DNA of 64,000 nt from Enoplosus armatus (GCF_043641665.1 NC_092181.1:17459463-17523462), one strand, 5' to 3'; positions 1 through 28,400 are shown, counted from the stretch's first letter. The notes: generated by a model not told the origin, from the letters alone. Numbers and translations: made by a program.

Positions 1-95
1 AACTCAACTAGCAAACCTGCAATCTGCATTTCAAATATTTACAGCATGGAATTAATGAATTACACTACACAGGATATTTTTCAGCAAAACATGAC

Positions 96-101
96 TTTAT
101 T
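96..101 (-). terminator. rps6: rps6 polyadenylation signal
   Basis: AATAAA on the minus strand, 13 nt after the rps6 stop codon. This gives a very short 3'UTR, as is usual for ribosomal protein genes. Confidence 0.85.
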
Positions 102-114
102 TGACTTTGTGATT

Positions 115-4497
<4,383 letters not shown>

Positions 4498-4525
4498 TTT
4501 GCCAAACCGGCCCTACGACGGTCCG

Positions 4526-4540
4526 CCACGGAAAAGAGGC
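4526..4540 (-). promoter_or_regulatory. rps6: rps6 5'TOP / transcription start region
   Basis: Read on the minus strand, this is a pyrimidine tract (GCCTCTTTTCCGTGG) 29-43 nt upstream of the ATG. It resembles the 5' terminal oligopyrimidine start of human RPS6 mRNA. TOP tracts make translation of ribosomal protein mRNAs respond to mTOR. The exact start base is inferred, not seen. Confidence 0.75.
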
Positions 4541-7000
4541 CGGATATCCGCTTCGTGGTCTCACATAGGCCTGAAATGTTATCGCGATAACTTGCTCCCT
4601 GTCATTTCATCAGACTCAAGCTGAAGGTCGTTAAACAAATTTCACACAAAACAATTGTCAAGGAACGCAACTGCATTTAACTGTTTATCTGAACATAACA
4701 TATGTGCCCTTATCTGTTTAAATACGAATCTTTATTAGTTAAAAAGTATGTTTCATGTAAAGATAATCACATACAAAGATTGATGTACAAATAATTTGTA
4801 GCTCAAAATACGTATCTCTTAATTGATCAATTTGTTTACTTATTTGTTTGTTTTTCGTTTGCATATAAAATATTACAAATATAAGAGAGGCAACCCTCGT
4901 GCAAGAGATGGAAAGCTGTACGAGGTGTTTTCCTAAAACTCAAAGCAAGACAAACCAATTAGATTAACTAATTATTCTGATTCTGATATTAATTAATGGT
5001 AATGACCATGTAAGTATAGCATCCTTGGTATAATACCAACACAACGAGGGCATTATTGAGTCTTTATGAGCATGCGTCAGCCAGAGGGTGCCAGAGAGTA
5101 GATAAGGAGCTGTGATGTAAAGATAATTACCATCCCACTCCAGTCAGAGAAAGATCCTTAGTACACTCCACAGAGCATTTTCAAACGTACACATTAGCAG
5201 TACACTATTTAGCAGTTAACTAATGCAATAAAGAGTACAGTTATCAGACATGTCACAGGCTACTTCAACATGCATGAAAGCAGCTGCTGAACAAAGTTCC
5301 TCATTTTACAGTGTGAGAAAACATCTTTTTGAACTTGATTAACAACGTGAAGACAACAATTTACAGCAAAGACGGCATTGAAAACAACAGATCCAATGGC
5401 ACCAGGTAGAGCTACGTAAGAACAACAAAGGTAATAGAATCAATAAATAAATATTAGAATGTGTAAATACTAGAAATACAAAACTAAGCGGAAAAAACTA
5501 ACAACCCAACGAACAGAGGTATTTTTTCTTGTGTAAAGTTCAAGGTTGACAGGAAATGACAGAATTCTGAATTCAGAAAAGGTGATTTAGTTTTCCAAAC
5601 TCTTGCCTTATATAATTTACCAAGTATGAAAATATTTAGGATCAAATTATGTAATTTATCTGTCCCAATGATACCAAAAATGACTTATTCGCGTATAAAT
5701 TCAGTTACACCAACAACTCTAGAAAACAGTCAGGTAATGAACAATAAGTGATCTGTTAATGATTTAATCACTGGAAATTAGAACTTCCTGAGGAATATAT
5801 TCCTATAAATGTCCCAAGACTTCAGAACTCATGGAGTCTAGTTAATTTAGCCTCTTGAAGGACAATATACAATTTTCTTGATTGCCTGCACTAAACCATA
5901 CAGACACACTTTGCCATTTAACAATATATCAGTCACATATCACTGTCACACTGTCACTGGGACACTTGAAGAAAACAGAGCCATGGTTAATGTTATTAGT
6001 AACACTTGTGCTTTTCCATCTGAGACAACTCAAAATGTTTGTGTGAAAAAAGTCCTATTATTAACATTATTACTCACATCTCTATGTAACAACAAGTGAT
6101 GAAAGAATTACTTCCAGCTAAAAATAGTAATACCACAATGTGAAAATACTGTTGCTAGAAAAGTACTGCATTCAAATTCTGACTTAAGTAAAAAAAAAAT
6201 TTATCAGCAAAATGTACTTTAAGTATCAAAAGTAAAAGTGGTACATTATGCTGGTTGAGATGGAGTTTATTCTAATTATCTTATATACTGTTGGACAGCT
6301 TAATTTACTGACAAAGCACAGTCATGTTGGGTCTTATAAAATTAATCACTAAAGTAACTAATAGATGCCAAATAAATGTAGTAAAGAGAGCAAACAAATC
6401 TAACTAAACAGAAGTGTAGATAAGACAAGATAAGATAGGATACGATAGAACTTTATTTATCCTGAGTGCAAGTATGAAAATATCAATAAACAGATGTTCA
6501 AAATCCAAAACACACACAATGCCAAAAATATGAACAACGTTAACAGTAAGGATCATAAGTTGCTCATATCTCAAGTTGCTTCTTGGTGAGTTACATATTA
6601 TATCGATATTTAGAGATGTATGAGAAATTGCATATAGCTATGTATGTACAATATCAAATCTCAAGTACAGGTAAGTGTATATGGTTAATTCAAAATAGTT
6701 AAGAACAAGCACTTCAGTAAGTGTACTTTGTTACTTTACACCTTGGCCTACAAGTAAAATAGTCTAGATGAAAACAAAAGCAAAAGTTGGTTAACATGGG
6801 TGATACAAAAAAAACAGATATTTGTAATGCAATTTGTTTCAAACCTAATGTAAAATTGCCTTGTGACATGTTTATTTGTTATTATTTTGAAGTTCATTAT
6901 TCCTCTTTCAGCTGGTTGTTTAGGTTTTATAGTAGAAGACAAAATAAACGGGGGCTTCCGGGTTCAAGGCCTCTGTAGTCATGTTTCACCGAAGAAGGAA
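4541..7000. other. rps6-acer2 intergenic region
   Basis: Head-to-head interval between rps6 (minus) and acer2 (plus). It is AT-rich with no supported gene. It contains a fish repeat at 6100-6255 and, near 6416-6465, a degenerate GATAAGATA-rich tract running into ACTTTATTTATCC, like a LINE 3' tail. The acer2 5'UTR probably begins near 6950-7100, where GC content rises. Confidence 0.6.
6100..6255 (-). repeat. Dispersed fish repeat (AAGTAAAAGTAC-type)
   Basis: Contains GACTTAAGTAAA and CAGCAAAATGTACTTTAAGT followed by ATCAAAAGTAAAAGTGG, features of a common teleost interspersed repeat. It appears to be the other end, in the opposite orientation, of the family seen at 35306-35480. Boundaries are approximate. 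Confidence 0.55.
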
Positions 7001-7327
7001 GCAGACAGGAGTGAATCCTCTTGTCGCGCTTGACCACTCTTTGGCTAGAGACCGAGCAGCTGTCAGTGCACAGTACTGAGCGTCACGACAAGCAGGAGGC
7101 TTTGTGGAAGGACAGAGGCATTAAAATGCAGCTCAGCGACGATTTCTGTAGTCTATCACACAGTCAGATGTACAATACGTGTCAGGTCTCCAACGTTAAC
7201 ATCTAGCGTGCGACCAACGAGCCGAAAGATAGTGACTTTCCTCTCTCTTTTTTTTTGTTGTAATCTCCAAACTGACGGCGGAGTGCTCTCTGCTCTGCAC
7301 GGTCCATCCGACAGAACTAGTCCAGAC

Positions 7328-17980
<10,653 letters not shown>

Positions 17981-18940
17981 GGTGACTTGAGCCTGCTGCT
18001 CTGCTGGCCGTGCTTCAACACCTCTCACCAGGATGTATCCAAACAACAACACACACCCCTGCGTCTGAGTCGGGGTGCGTTCACTTGGTGCTCTTGTGAC
18101 TGGGTGATATAGGTGATGCACACTTTGGCCAATCGCAAGGATTTGTCTTTTCCTTTTTCTGTCCCTGGTCTGGTTTTCACGACACAGCAGTGTTTATGCA
18201 ACTCTATCAGAGAGCAAAGGGTGTCACAAATGAGTCTAACATGACACAGGGTGACGCCATATCAAAGCCAAGAAACCTTTACTGTGTTCCAAACACCTTC
18301 TCAGGCTTTGCATAGGAGATCATGTAAGTATTAGTAGTATTATGCATTTCAGGCCTCTTTAAGGAGAAGATTTTGTACATTTTATAGTAACTTAGAAAAC
18401 CTCATTACAAAGCATTGTATCGCCTTTATGAACACGAATAAAGCATCTCATAGGTGCAGTCTGGCCATCATGAAACCATGTTTAGAAACAGTAAAGCACT
18501 GGATTCATTAACTGTGATTAATGCATAAAGTGTTAAAGCGTCACGTTATATTGCTTAGCCAATCTTACTATGCTCAATGAATTGACAAGCTGGTTTATGT
18601 TACAGACGTGTTTATAAGAAGGTGTTTCGCACAAAGCCTTATGTGTTTTAAATACATGATGAATTCAGGCTGTTATACCTGCCCTCCTCGTTGACGGGCA
18701 TTTTCATTTAAAACGTCAGGAACGCTACAGGCTCCTTCCTGTCATGAGTGTGCTATGTATACTTTCGGCATGCCATTGTGATTGTTTGAGATCGTATATT
18801 AGAAATGTGTTTAATATATTCCTGTATATATTTTGTTAACTAACAATGTAATATGCTGTTATTTTCCAAGGAAAAGCATATCATTCATATATTACTGAAT
18901 GAACAGGTACCCTTTGATTATTGGCCAAAACCCTAAGTAA

Positions 18941-18967
18941 AAAAACAAAAAAAAAAAAAAAAAAAAA
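18941..18967 (+). repeat. poly(A) run in acer2 3'UTR
   Basis: A-rich tract with about 19 consecutive A. It could be the tail of an old retroposed element, but no clear body was recognised upstream. Confidence 0.85.
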
Positions 18968-20318
18968 TCAAAATGTATTGTAATATGAGTTACTATTCAA
19001 GGAAATAATTACATATTTTGCACAAAGTGAAGAATGTTTCTCAAAGCCTTTGCGTAAATACACACTGCGTAGCATTTCAGAACATGATAATTACAATTAT
19101 TTACTCAAAAATGTGCTCGCTAATGTCCAGCTTTTGATGCTTAAGGTTTCACGGCTGATTTTTTTTTTTTTTCACCCAGACGTCTTCAGGGTTATTTATT
19201 CCAGGCTCAGTATTTTAGACTTTGTGCTAAATAGCAATGAAACTATGAAAACTGTGCAAAAAGCCTTAATCAAACAGGATAATGGACTGGAAAAGCAAAA
19301 GAAGCTGCATTGTCATGTATCTTAAACTGTTCACTCTAAAAGAAACGATTGTCATGAAATAACGAACAGACATGAAGTTTAGGTTGTAGCAGGTAAAGTT
19401 GAGGGACAGATTATGTTTCATTACTTCTGACCTAGTCTAGTTTATCAGTGTTCATTTGACAGAAATCAATAGAATCTGTGTATGTAGAATATAAAAGGGA
19501 AGCATGTTGGGTGTTGCAAAGCTTAACACTAACCCCAGAAGACATGGATCACCAAAGCTTTTCCACTACAAACCATTGTTTTAAATGTTGTTCTTGAAAA
19601 CTGCCTCAAGCTGTTGAACTAATATTATTTTACTCACGTCCTCCTGCAGAGGCTTCTGGGAACTCAAACCGCTAAAGTAACTTGTGCACTTGTGAAGGGT
19701 CAAATGAAGGATCATGATTCACAAAGAAAAACTATTTTTCGTGAGATTCTGAAGTGATATTTTTTAACAACATGAAGTATTTTGTTGAATCCAAAACAAT
19801 TTCTATTTTTCTAAGTGAAGTGCAGCCAAAATGGAAGGGGCAATGATTTTTGATATTGCATGATTGCTACCTTTTGTATTGCCAAACATTGTTTTTTGTT
19901 TTTTTTTGTCGTTTTTTTTCCTTTATCTTCAGGAGAAACTTTGCGGACAGTATTGACAATGTGAACACAACTGTTGTAGTGCCCAAGAATACTTACCTAG
20001 TGCTGCAAATCATATTGAATCATACATCTGATCCTTGATGGTGGGTTGTTTGTATGAAGTCAGTGAACAGGACAACCTGTTTAATGCTGCATCCTGATAG
20101 TTGTCCTGGCATGAGGTGTCATTATGACCTCATAACTATGAGTTAAGTCTTTGTTTTTTCTTATGGACTTACATGTGTATAGAAATCTCAGTTTTTCTCT
20201 GCCTGCATTGACAATACAGACAAACTGCACAGAAATATTTATTTTCATAATTTATCCTGTTTTGTAAACAAATATTTGTCATAGATTAGAACATTAGTAC
20301 TTTTATTTTATTTTATGC

Positions 20319-20324
20319 AATAAA
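20319..20324 (+). terminator. acer2: acer2 distal polyadenylation signal
   Basis: AATAAA (GCAATAAACC) at the end of the gene-free stretch downstream of acer2 and before the CTCF-like motif. Use as the main signal is inferred. Confidence 0.6.
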
Positions 20325-20501
20325 CCAAGCCAATACTCAAACAGATTACTGGTGTTTATTTCACAAATCATGTTGGAATACTGCATGAATCATTAAGCTA
20401 TAGTATCCACGGTTAATTATACATTATGTAGCTTTATATCTCTCACATGTATTGAGTAGTTTGAGGATTGAGACTCACGATGACGCAGGTGACACGTTTT
20501 G

Positions 20502-20514
20502 CCACCAGGGGGCA
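20502..20514 (+). promoter_or_regulatory. CTCF-like motif, forward
   Basis: CCACCAGGGGGCA fits the CTCF core consensus CCASYAGRKGGCR at every position. Binding is predicted only. Confidence 0.55.
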
Positions 20515-21328
20515 ACGTTTTTCCACATCTACTTTATTTTATTTCTCTCAGCACTGAGAACCCGAAAACAACCTTCAGTTTTTAGTAAAATAAAATTAGA
20601 ATAGTCAAAAATATGTTTAAATTAACATACATAACCACCACTATCCTCCACAGCAGACTGGTCAGTGTATGTGAGACCTTTTAATAAAGCTAGATGTAAA
20701 CTAGATCACGTGCAGATATAAACTAAAAAGTCACTTCTGCTCTTTGATTCTATTCTGGGGTTCATTCTGCTTTGAATGGTGACGCATAGTTTTAGAAATA
20801 GATTACAAAAATTAGAAAGTGTGAAAGATATAATCTGAATCCTAAAATCCTTAGGATCCTTAAGATGTGTTACATCGTTATGTAAGAATGTAAAACAATT
20901 ATACAATTAAATATAACGAAGTCACTGCTGAGCACCACTTAGATTAAATATGTCATGTGTCACAATTTCGTCTGTTTAGATAGATGTTCAATATTAGATA
21001 GATAAATACAATTTTATGAAATAACCGTGAAATAACACAGGATGAAATTGCCATTTTAATTAATGAGTTGACTTTTAAAGTTATGTATTTATGTATTCAT
21101 TTTATTTGCTGTCTGTATTTATTCATAGGATTATTTATTCCACAATGTCTGATTGATGTATTTAATATTGAATGCTTTGGGCCTCCATAGCCCAATAGGT
21201 CCAAAAAGGCTTAATTTTATAGTCGTGTTTTCTATTATAAGCCAAATTAATTACATAGAGTATAATTTATTCATCACTAAGTAATTAAATATCATGGCAT
21301 ACTGCATGGTCATACGGGGGCAGTGACA

Positions 21329-21340
21329 GCCCTCTGCTGG
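21329..21340 (-). promoter_or_regulatory. CTCF-like motif, reverse
   Basis: On the minus strand CCAGCAGAGGGC fits the CTCF core consensus at every position. It faces the motif at 20502, forming a convergent pair about 0.8 kb apart, just upstream of tspan5. Confidence 0.5.
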
Positions 21341-21745
21341 AGGAAGTACCGCCTCCTGCGACCACTAAAGACCCTCATTGGTTCCCACACGTGTCCATCA
21401 AACAACAGCCATGTCTAGATTATGGGTCAGATAGAAGACCAACGCTTTTAATCTGGTTGATTTCTGTGGATTTCTTTCACCGTTGTACTTTCGGAGATCC
21501 GTATCGACCACGAACCGATACCTTCACTGGTCGTGGCAGACTGAACGCTCCTCTGCGGCTTCATCTGCGCCTTTTGTCGGCGGAAACACAGGATGATGTT
21601 TATAATTAGACGCGGAAACAACTGACAAAAAAAACAAAAAAAAAAACAAGGTGTTTCCACAACCAGTGCTGTCAAACATAAGAGGACCATAGATGTGATT
21701 CCTTCCCACTGCGGGCGGCGTTCAAGAACAAAATCCATCCAAATG

Positions 21746-24700
21746 ATGTCAGGAAAGCATTTCAAGGCTCATGAAGTGAGCTGCTGCATCAAGTATTTCA
21801 TCTTCGGATTCAACATAATATTCTGGGTAAGTCCCCCGTTTGCTGTCTCGGCCTGCTGTCCTCAGTTTAATGCACTGATATGACATGTTTTTGTTCCCCG
21901 TCAACAGTAAGATGTGATTCCTAATTCTGTGAGAGCCCTGGCCTTTTGGGCTTTTGTTGTCTTTCTTCTCCCCGTTGCTTTTCATAGGAGACATGGATGA
22001 TTTCATCCCTGCAATAGGCTCACTGCTCCTGTGTGCACTTGCTCCCTCTGTCACCCATCAGCAGCTTTTGTTTTTGTGCAGACAGCATCAGTGTGGGAGT
22101 GCTCTGATGAAGGGCTTTCCTCACTGTTGGATAACACCACTTTGTTTACAAAGGCACCTTCATGTGAGGACATTTTATTGTCGGTGTCAGTGATCTTTGG
22201 GCAGGGTGCAGTGATCATCTCCATCCCTGACCATCCTGTACCTGTACAAACACCGAGTAGCCTACAGCCTGTAACACCATTAAGGACTTCTAGACTTCCC
22301 ACTTTGGGCCGCCAGTTACTAATTTTAAACTCTACCCGGTTGTTTTACTGTGGAGAAGAAATAGGTAGGTTTTTAAAGGAGTTATTAGATATAACAAATG
22401 GCTTTAGGAATGTAATTCATTAATACTAAGTGGTAAAGTATGCCTTTGTTTAAAAGGAGGGGTGGGCGTTATGTATTTAGAGCTGCAATGATTATGATCA
22501 TAGAAATGGTTATAATTGTTTAGTCGATTGACAGAAAACTAAAATTGATGAATTGTTTGAGCCATTTTTAGGAACCTGGAACCACATTCAATGGTTCCAG
22601 GTTCCTAAATGGGATATTTCACTCTTTTTCCAGGTCTTACATTACAGTGAATAGAATACTTTGGGGTTTAGGGAAGTTGTGATGAGCATTTTCCCCCTTT
22701 TCTGATGTTTTATAAACATTCATATCTTAATTGGAAAAAAAAAAAAAGGTGGGATGAAGCTATAATGAAAACTTGAAATTGCTTGTTTTGTCCAACCAAC
22801 AGTGTACAACAAAACAATATGCAATTCACACTGACAAAACAAAAAGAAAAGTAGCAAATCCTGCTTGAACCAGAAAATGTTCTGCATTTTTGAGAAATTG
22901 TTATATGTTAATGGATAAAATAACCAGATGGGACTGTCAGTTTTTGGCTAAACCAGTGGAACAGCATGTTCTAGGATCAGCAAATAAACAAATCTCTTGT
23001 GCAACTGTCATTACATTGAAGCAAGTCTGTTTTGCACAGGTAATATATATATATGTGTAATTTCCCAGTAAGCAATGACAGTGTGACAGTGAGCCAGCAT
23101 GAACAATACCAAGACCCTGACACTGAAGCAGCTAAATGGAATTCAGCCATCATTAATAGTTTACACCTGTGCTTTTACTTCTGTGACTTGTCATAAAGTG
23201 TTATGTGAAAAAGGCCCGTTGACTCATCTGCCCGGCAACATTAAAACTATCACAGCATAAACAGCAAATGTTTGACAGTTGATGGATTTATATTGTCCCA
23301 CGATATATATCGTCATATCCTCTGCCTTATTTTGAAAGTGCCATAAGTAGAGCCAATATGTTTGTGGCCCTTCACGGACCTCAGAGTGACGAAGAGGAGG
23401 GCCACCTGTCAGGCCCTACAGAGGCTCTCAGCCAGCAGTGCAGTCAGTCAGTCGGTGACCTCTCTGATCCCGTCGCCATTCATATGTCATCAGAGGAAGC
23501 AAAAGCATCTGTTCCTCTGCAACTGTTTTACAAATAATCCTTTGAAAAGTTAATCTGCAAAGTGTTGTCAAAAATCTGTTGAGCGGGAAAAATGAAAGTT
23601 GTTTGGTAGTAGTAGTTGTTTGGTTAGTCTTGCGTGTGTGTTTTTATTCTTGTTATGAATTATTATTAATCTTATTAGGAATTACATTTTTATAGTTTAC
23701 ATTTAGGACCAAATCAAATGACATTCATCTTCTGTTGACATTTAAATGCCAGATAAGTCTCATAATGTGTAATCTATGATATTAAAGTTTACGAGTTTGA
23801 CAAAATATTATGAACACAAGGTCCACTTGTGAGCTAATCCTCGAGCTTTTAACCACATCTCGTGGTCTTTATCAGCAGATCAAACTTGCTCGGTTGTTGT
23901 GGAGAGTTGTCGTGTCAATATGTTCCGACATCCTCCAGTTTTGGAGCAATAAAAGCCGTCACATTGGAGTTAAGATGCGAAAATTTCACAACTCACAACA
24001 GAGATACAAACCTACAGTAAATCTTCGATTTTTTAGGGGCTTATTTCATCAAATTCCATTCAATTTCTGTGGTTGGTACGACACCAAGCATCTGCAAGTG
24101 TTTTTGTTTTATTAACATAAATCATTCACTATTAAAAAGTAATCAGCAGCTTTTGTTTTTGTGCAGACAGCATCAGTGTGGGAGTGCTCTGATGAAGGGC
24201 TTTCCTCACTGTTAGACAACACCACTTTGTTTACAAAGGCACCTTCATGTGATGTTTGGGCAGGGTGCAGTGATCATCATCATCCCTGATCATCCAGAAT
24301 GATGAATATAAAATGATAGGAAACACAATGTAACCAGCAAATGAGTAAAATAAATTGCTAAATTGACTCATACATTAGAATAATAATAAATAAATTTGCA
24401 TTTTTAATGGCGGGTTATAATTACAATTCTAATGTGTGTGCTTTATACCAAGATAAAAGGTCGTCAGCCAGTCATCAATGCCTTAATTTCTAACTTTTCC
24501 GATCCTGAAACGTGGTTTTGAACTTTTACACTGTAGGTGGAAACTTGTTCAGTCATAATGCGTCCAGGCTGTTGAAAGATGCTTTCTAATGTGGGAGTCT
24601 CCTGCTGATACTGCAGACTGAGATGAGAAGTATTTAGTAATGGAGCACTGCCAGGAAAATCTCTCTGTGGTTTCTCTCCGTGCTTCTGTGTGATGACTAC

Positions 24701-25445
24701 ATGTTGCAGTCGCAGCAAAATAATTCTGCTCCCTTGTCTCTTTCTTCTTTGTTTGTCTGTCAGTTCCTTGGAGTGGCGTTCCTCGGCATTGGATTGTGGG
24801 CATGGAGCGAAAAGGTGAGTTTACTGCTCATCTCTCTATGCAACAATAAGTTGAATCAATTTATTGTGTGAATCTTTTCACTTGTGGACGCCTGCGAATA
24901 ATCCATAAACTAAGCGGATCATTTACATTCATCCCCTGTCGTCTGCACTCATCTGTCTGCACGAAATGCTAGCAGTGGCTTTACTGAATCAGAAAGGAAT
25001 GTCATGCTTTCCGGTGGGACGCCCCTCTGAACAATGGACAGCAGAAAGGATCTGATGCATTTCACAGATTCATTCATTGTGTGCTCTCAGTACTGGGGGT
25101 GTAAAAGAGGGGCAGACAGTCTAGGGAGTTTTCAAATGTCTTGACTTTCTCTGAAGAACCTTTAAAGATAATTTCTTACTGCTTCATCCTGCACATACAG
25201 CTGCAACCAACAATTGTTTTCATTATTTATCAATCTGATGATGATTGTCTTGATCACTTGATGAATTGCTTGATCAATAAAATCAGTCAGACGATAGTCA
25301 CAAATGTCTTGTCATAATTTCCCAAAGACCAAGTGATGTCTTCAGATGTCTTGTTTTGTCTGACCAACTGTCCAAAATCCAAAGAGATTACATTGACAGT
25401 AATATAAAACAAAGGAAAGTGCAAATCCTCACATGTGGGTTAGGG

Positions 25446-25479
<34 letters not shown>

Positions 25480-28400
25480 TTTATTGCAAAGACTTAGATG
25501 AGGACATCAATGCCTCTCTCATGTCTGTACGTTTAATATGAAGCTGGAAGCAGCAGGTTAGCTTAGCTTAGCACAAACACTGGAAACAGGGGTAAACAGC
25601 TAGCCTGGCTCTGTCCACCTACCAGCATCTCTAAAGCTCATTAATTAATGCATTATACCTCATTTGTTTAATCCGTACACAAACCGAAGTGTAAAAAAAG
25701 AATTTTTTTCCTGGGTTTTATGTGCTGTGCTCTTTGTTGGCTGGAAACAGTTGCCAGGCAACCAGCAGAGACTCGAGTAAGTCACTGCTTCTGCCAAGAA
25801 ATAATCCAGCACAAAACCCTCCACAAAGCCACCATTTGTTGTATACACTTTGTTATTCGTACGGATCAAACAAACAAGACATAACATGTTGATTAGTGAG
25901 CTTTCGAGGTGCTAGTAGGTTGGGATAGAGGCAGGCTAGTTGTTTCCCCCAGATTTCAGTCTTTATGCTAAGCTAAGCTAGCTGGCTGCTGGCTCCAGCT
26001 TCATATTTACAGCGCGGACGTGAGAGTGGTATCAACCTACTCATCTGACTCTCGGCAAGAATGTGATTCAGCATATTTCCGAAAAATGTCAGACTATTCC
26101 TTTAAGGGATTATCAAATCATTGGCAATTCATTTCCTGTCAGTCGATTAATCAACTAATTGTTGCAGCTCATCATATTATTAAGGTGGGACTTAAGGAGG
26201 GTGTACACAATAAGCTTTGAAACTTTACTTAAGGTTGATTATTGACAGTGGACTTTTCTTGTAATGGCTTCAAGCCTCTAACCCCTCACTCTGTTTCACC
26301 AGGGCGTTCTCTCCAACATCTCGTCCATCACAGACCTGGGTGGTTTTGACCCAGTCTGGCTCTTCTTGGTGGTGGGTGGTGTGATGTTCATCCTCGGATT
26401 CGCTGGTTGCATCGGAGCGCTACGAGAAAACTCTTTCTTGCTCAAATTTGTACGTTCCCTTATCAAACATATTGTGAAGAAATAAAAGAGCCTTTTTCAG
26501 CCTTGGTGTCATAATAATATTTGTTAAATTCAGAGAACTGTGAATGTTTGTGTATTTCAGTTCTCCGTGTTCCTGGGTATAATCTTCTTCCTGGAGCTGA
26601 CTGCTGGAGTCCTGGCCTTTGTCTTCAAAGATTGGATCAAGGACCAGCTCAACTTTTTCATTAACAACAACATTCGGGCCTACAGAGACGACATTGATCT
26701 GCAGAACCTAATAGACTTCACCCAGGAATACGTGAGCACTAAGTTTCTCTGTCCACAGTACTGATTTCACTCCCGTGTTGTTTTTACCTTGTTAACCGTA
26801 GTTGTTCATTTATGTGGGACATTGTTGACATATATGTGAGGGTTTTTTTGGGTGTCTGTTTGACCTTGTAGTGGGAGTGTTGTGGAGCGTTTGGAGCTGA
26901 CGACTGGAATTTGAACATCTACTTCAACTGCACTGATTCAAACCCGAGTCGTGAGAAATGTGGAGTGCCCTTTTCCTGCTGTACCAAAGATCCAGCGGTA
27001 TGTCCTCCCAAAAACGCACCACACTTGAGTTTTTCTAAGCCACATTCACAGCCAATTCATTCCCATTTATGGTAAAACACAACAAGCCTATGGGTGTAAT
27101 TTGGAGTTTTTGTGTCTTTTAAAGTTGGAGTGCAAGTTGAGTAGGTCACTTTGAAACATGTTGAAACCTTTATAGTCCTAGTAGTTGGTCAAGTCAAGTC
27201 CGTTTTGTTTATAAAGCTAAATATCCCAAATTTCAATTTGCTACAAGGGGCTTTACAATGCAAATGCAGTCGATATGAAAAAGTTTGCTGTCGCCAGTCG
27301 GAGGGGAAATTGTGAGGGTCCTCCCTGTGACAGATAGCTTGGTTATCTGTGTCCTCCAGAAGGCTGGCTGACACCGTCAAACTATCATGGCTGGCTTCCA
27401 ACAGGACATCCAGGCCTCAGTGTTTAGTCCTGTCAGACTCTGCCAGCACAGCAAAGTCTGAAAGTGGCTGGGAGGAGTTATCTTGACCAAGGCTTTTTTT
27501 ATTTTGGCAGAAAAATGCTCTAACTGCTGCGCCCAGTGCAAAGCAGTGACAGTACTCTGCTTCAGCAAAACAGTCTTGCTTCACTGTAATGATTAGTTGC
27601 ACAAGACTTTTTTTATTTGCTGACCCTGGAACATGCTGTTCCATCAAGGTCATCCCCTTTGAGGGCAACACTTTATAACAATTAGTACAAATATAAGATG
27701 GAAGTTGAATGACACATGTTCCCAGAGGTATCACTTGAAAACATCAGACTTTTCTGTCTTGTAATTGCCGAACTAAATACACACCAACCACACCAAAGCC
27801 TTCAAAATTAAAGCACTTTGGAGTTCTATGCAGAGGTGTTTTTCTTTTAGGATCCTAAAGAAAAACACCTCTGTCCAAGTGAAATCACCATTTTTCATAA
27901 ATTAATTGCATGTCAGTCTTTAAGGTCTCTGATTTCTGACTGTTAAAATGACACAGTGAAGAATAAGGCTGGCATTGTCTATGCTTTTCTTACTGTCATC
28001 AAATGCCAAAAAGACCAAAACCAACAGTCCCCAGCTTGTCTGTGGCTCCCAGACCTGATGCCATTTTCTTCTTACTGAGGAATGAAAAAAAAAGTAATAG
28101 TTTTTGGGAAACAATGGAGTTCTGTGGCACAGAAGAATAAGATGAAATTCATTGTTGGTTTTGGCCTTTTCGTGGGATTTGTTGACAGTAATAAAAACAT
28201 AGCATATCAGCAGACGATCTGGACGAGAAGCTAAAAACATCTCTTTTTTTCAGACAAACATAAACAAGGAATAAAAAAGTGCAGTTCTCCTTTCACTATC
28301 CATATTGGAAATGAATGAATTACCATACATCTTGGAGGGAATTTAACATTCATTTTAAATTGGCAATAGAATATTAAGAGAAATTTGCATTTTATAGCAA

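Larger units (their letters stand above)
17981..20345 (+). other. acer2: acer2 3'UTR
   Basis: Gene-free stretch after the TAA stop. It has a proximal AATAAA at 18437-18442 and a distal one at 20319-20324, so short and long 3'UTR forms are possible. A poly(A) run lies at 18941-18967. No other coding region was found. Confidence 0.65.
20346..21690. other. acer2-tspan5 intergenic region
   Basis: AT-rich spacer with no gene. It holds two CTCF-like motifs facing each other (20502-20514 plus, 21329-21340 minus) and, at 21379-21383, an inverted CCAAT (ATTGG) upstream of the tspan5 first exon. The tspan5 5'UTR probably starts somewhere in 21400-21650. Confidence 0.55.

Noticed and set aside
21448..21765. 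105-codon minus-strand open frame upstream of tspan5
   Set aside because: Covers the likely tspan5 5'UTR and an A-rich run (poly-F); no homology recognised.
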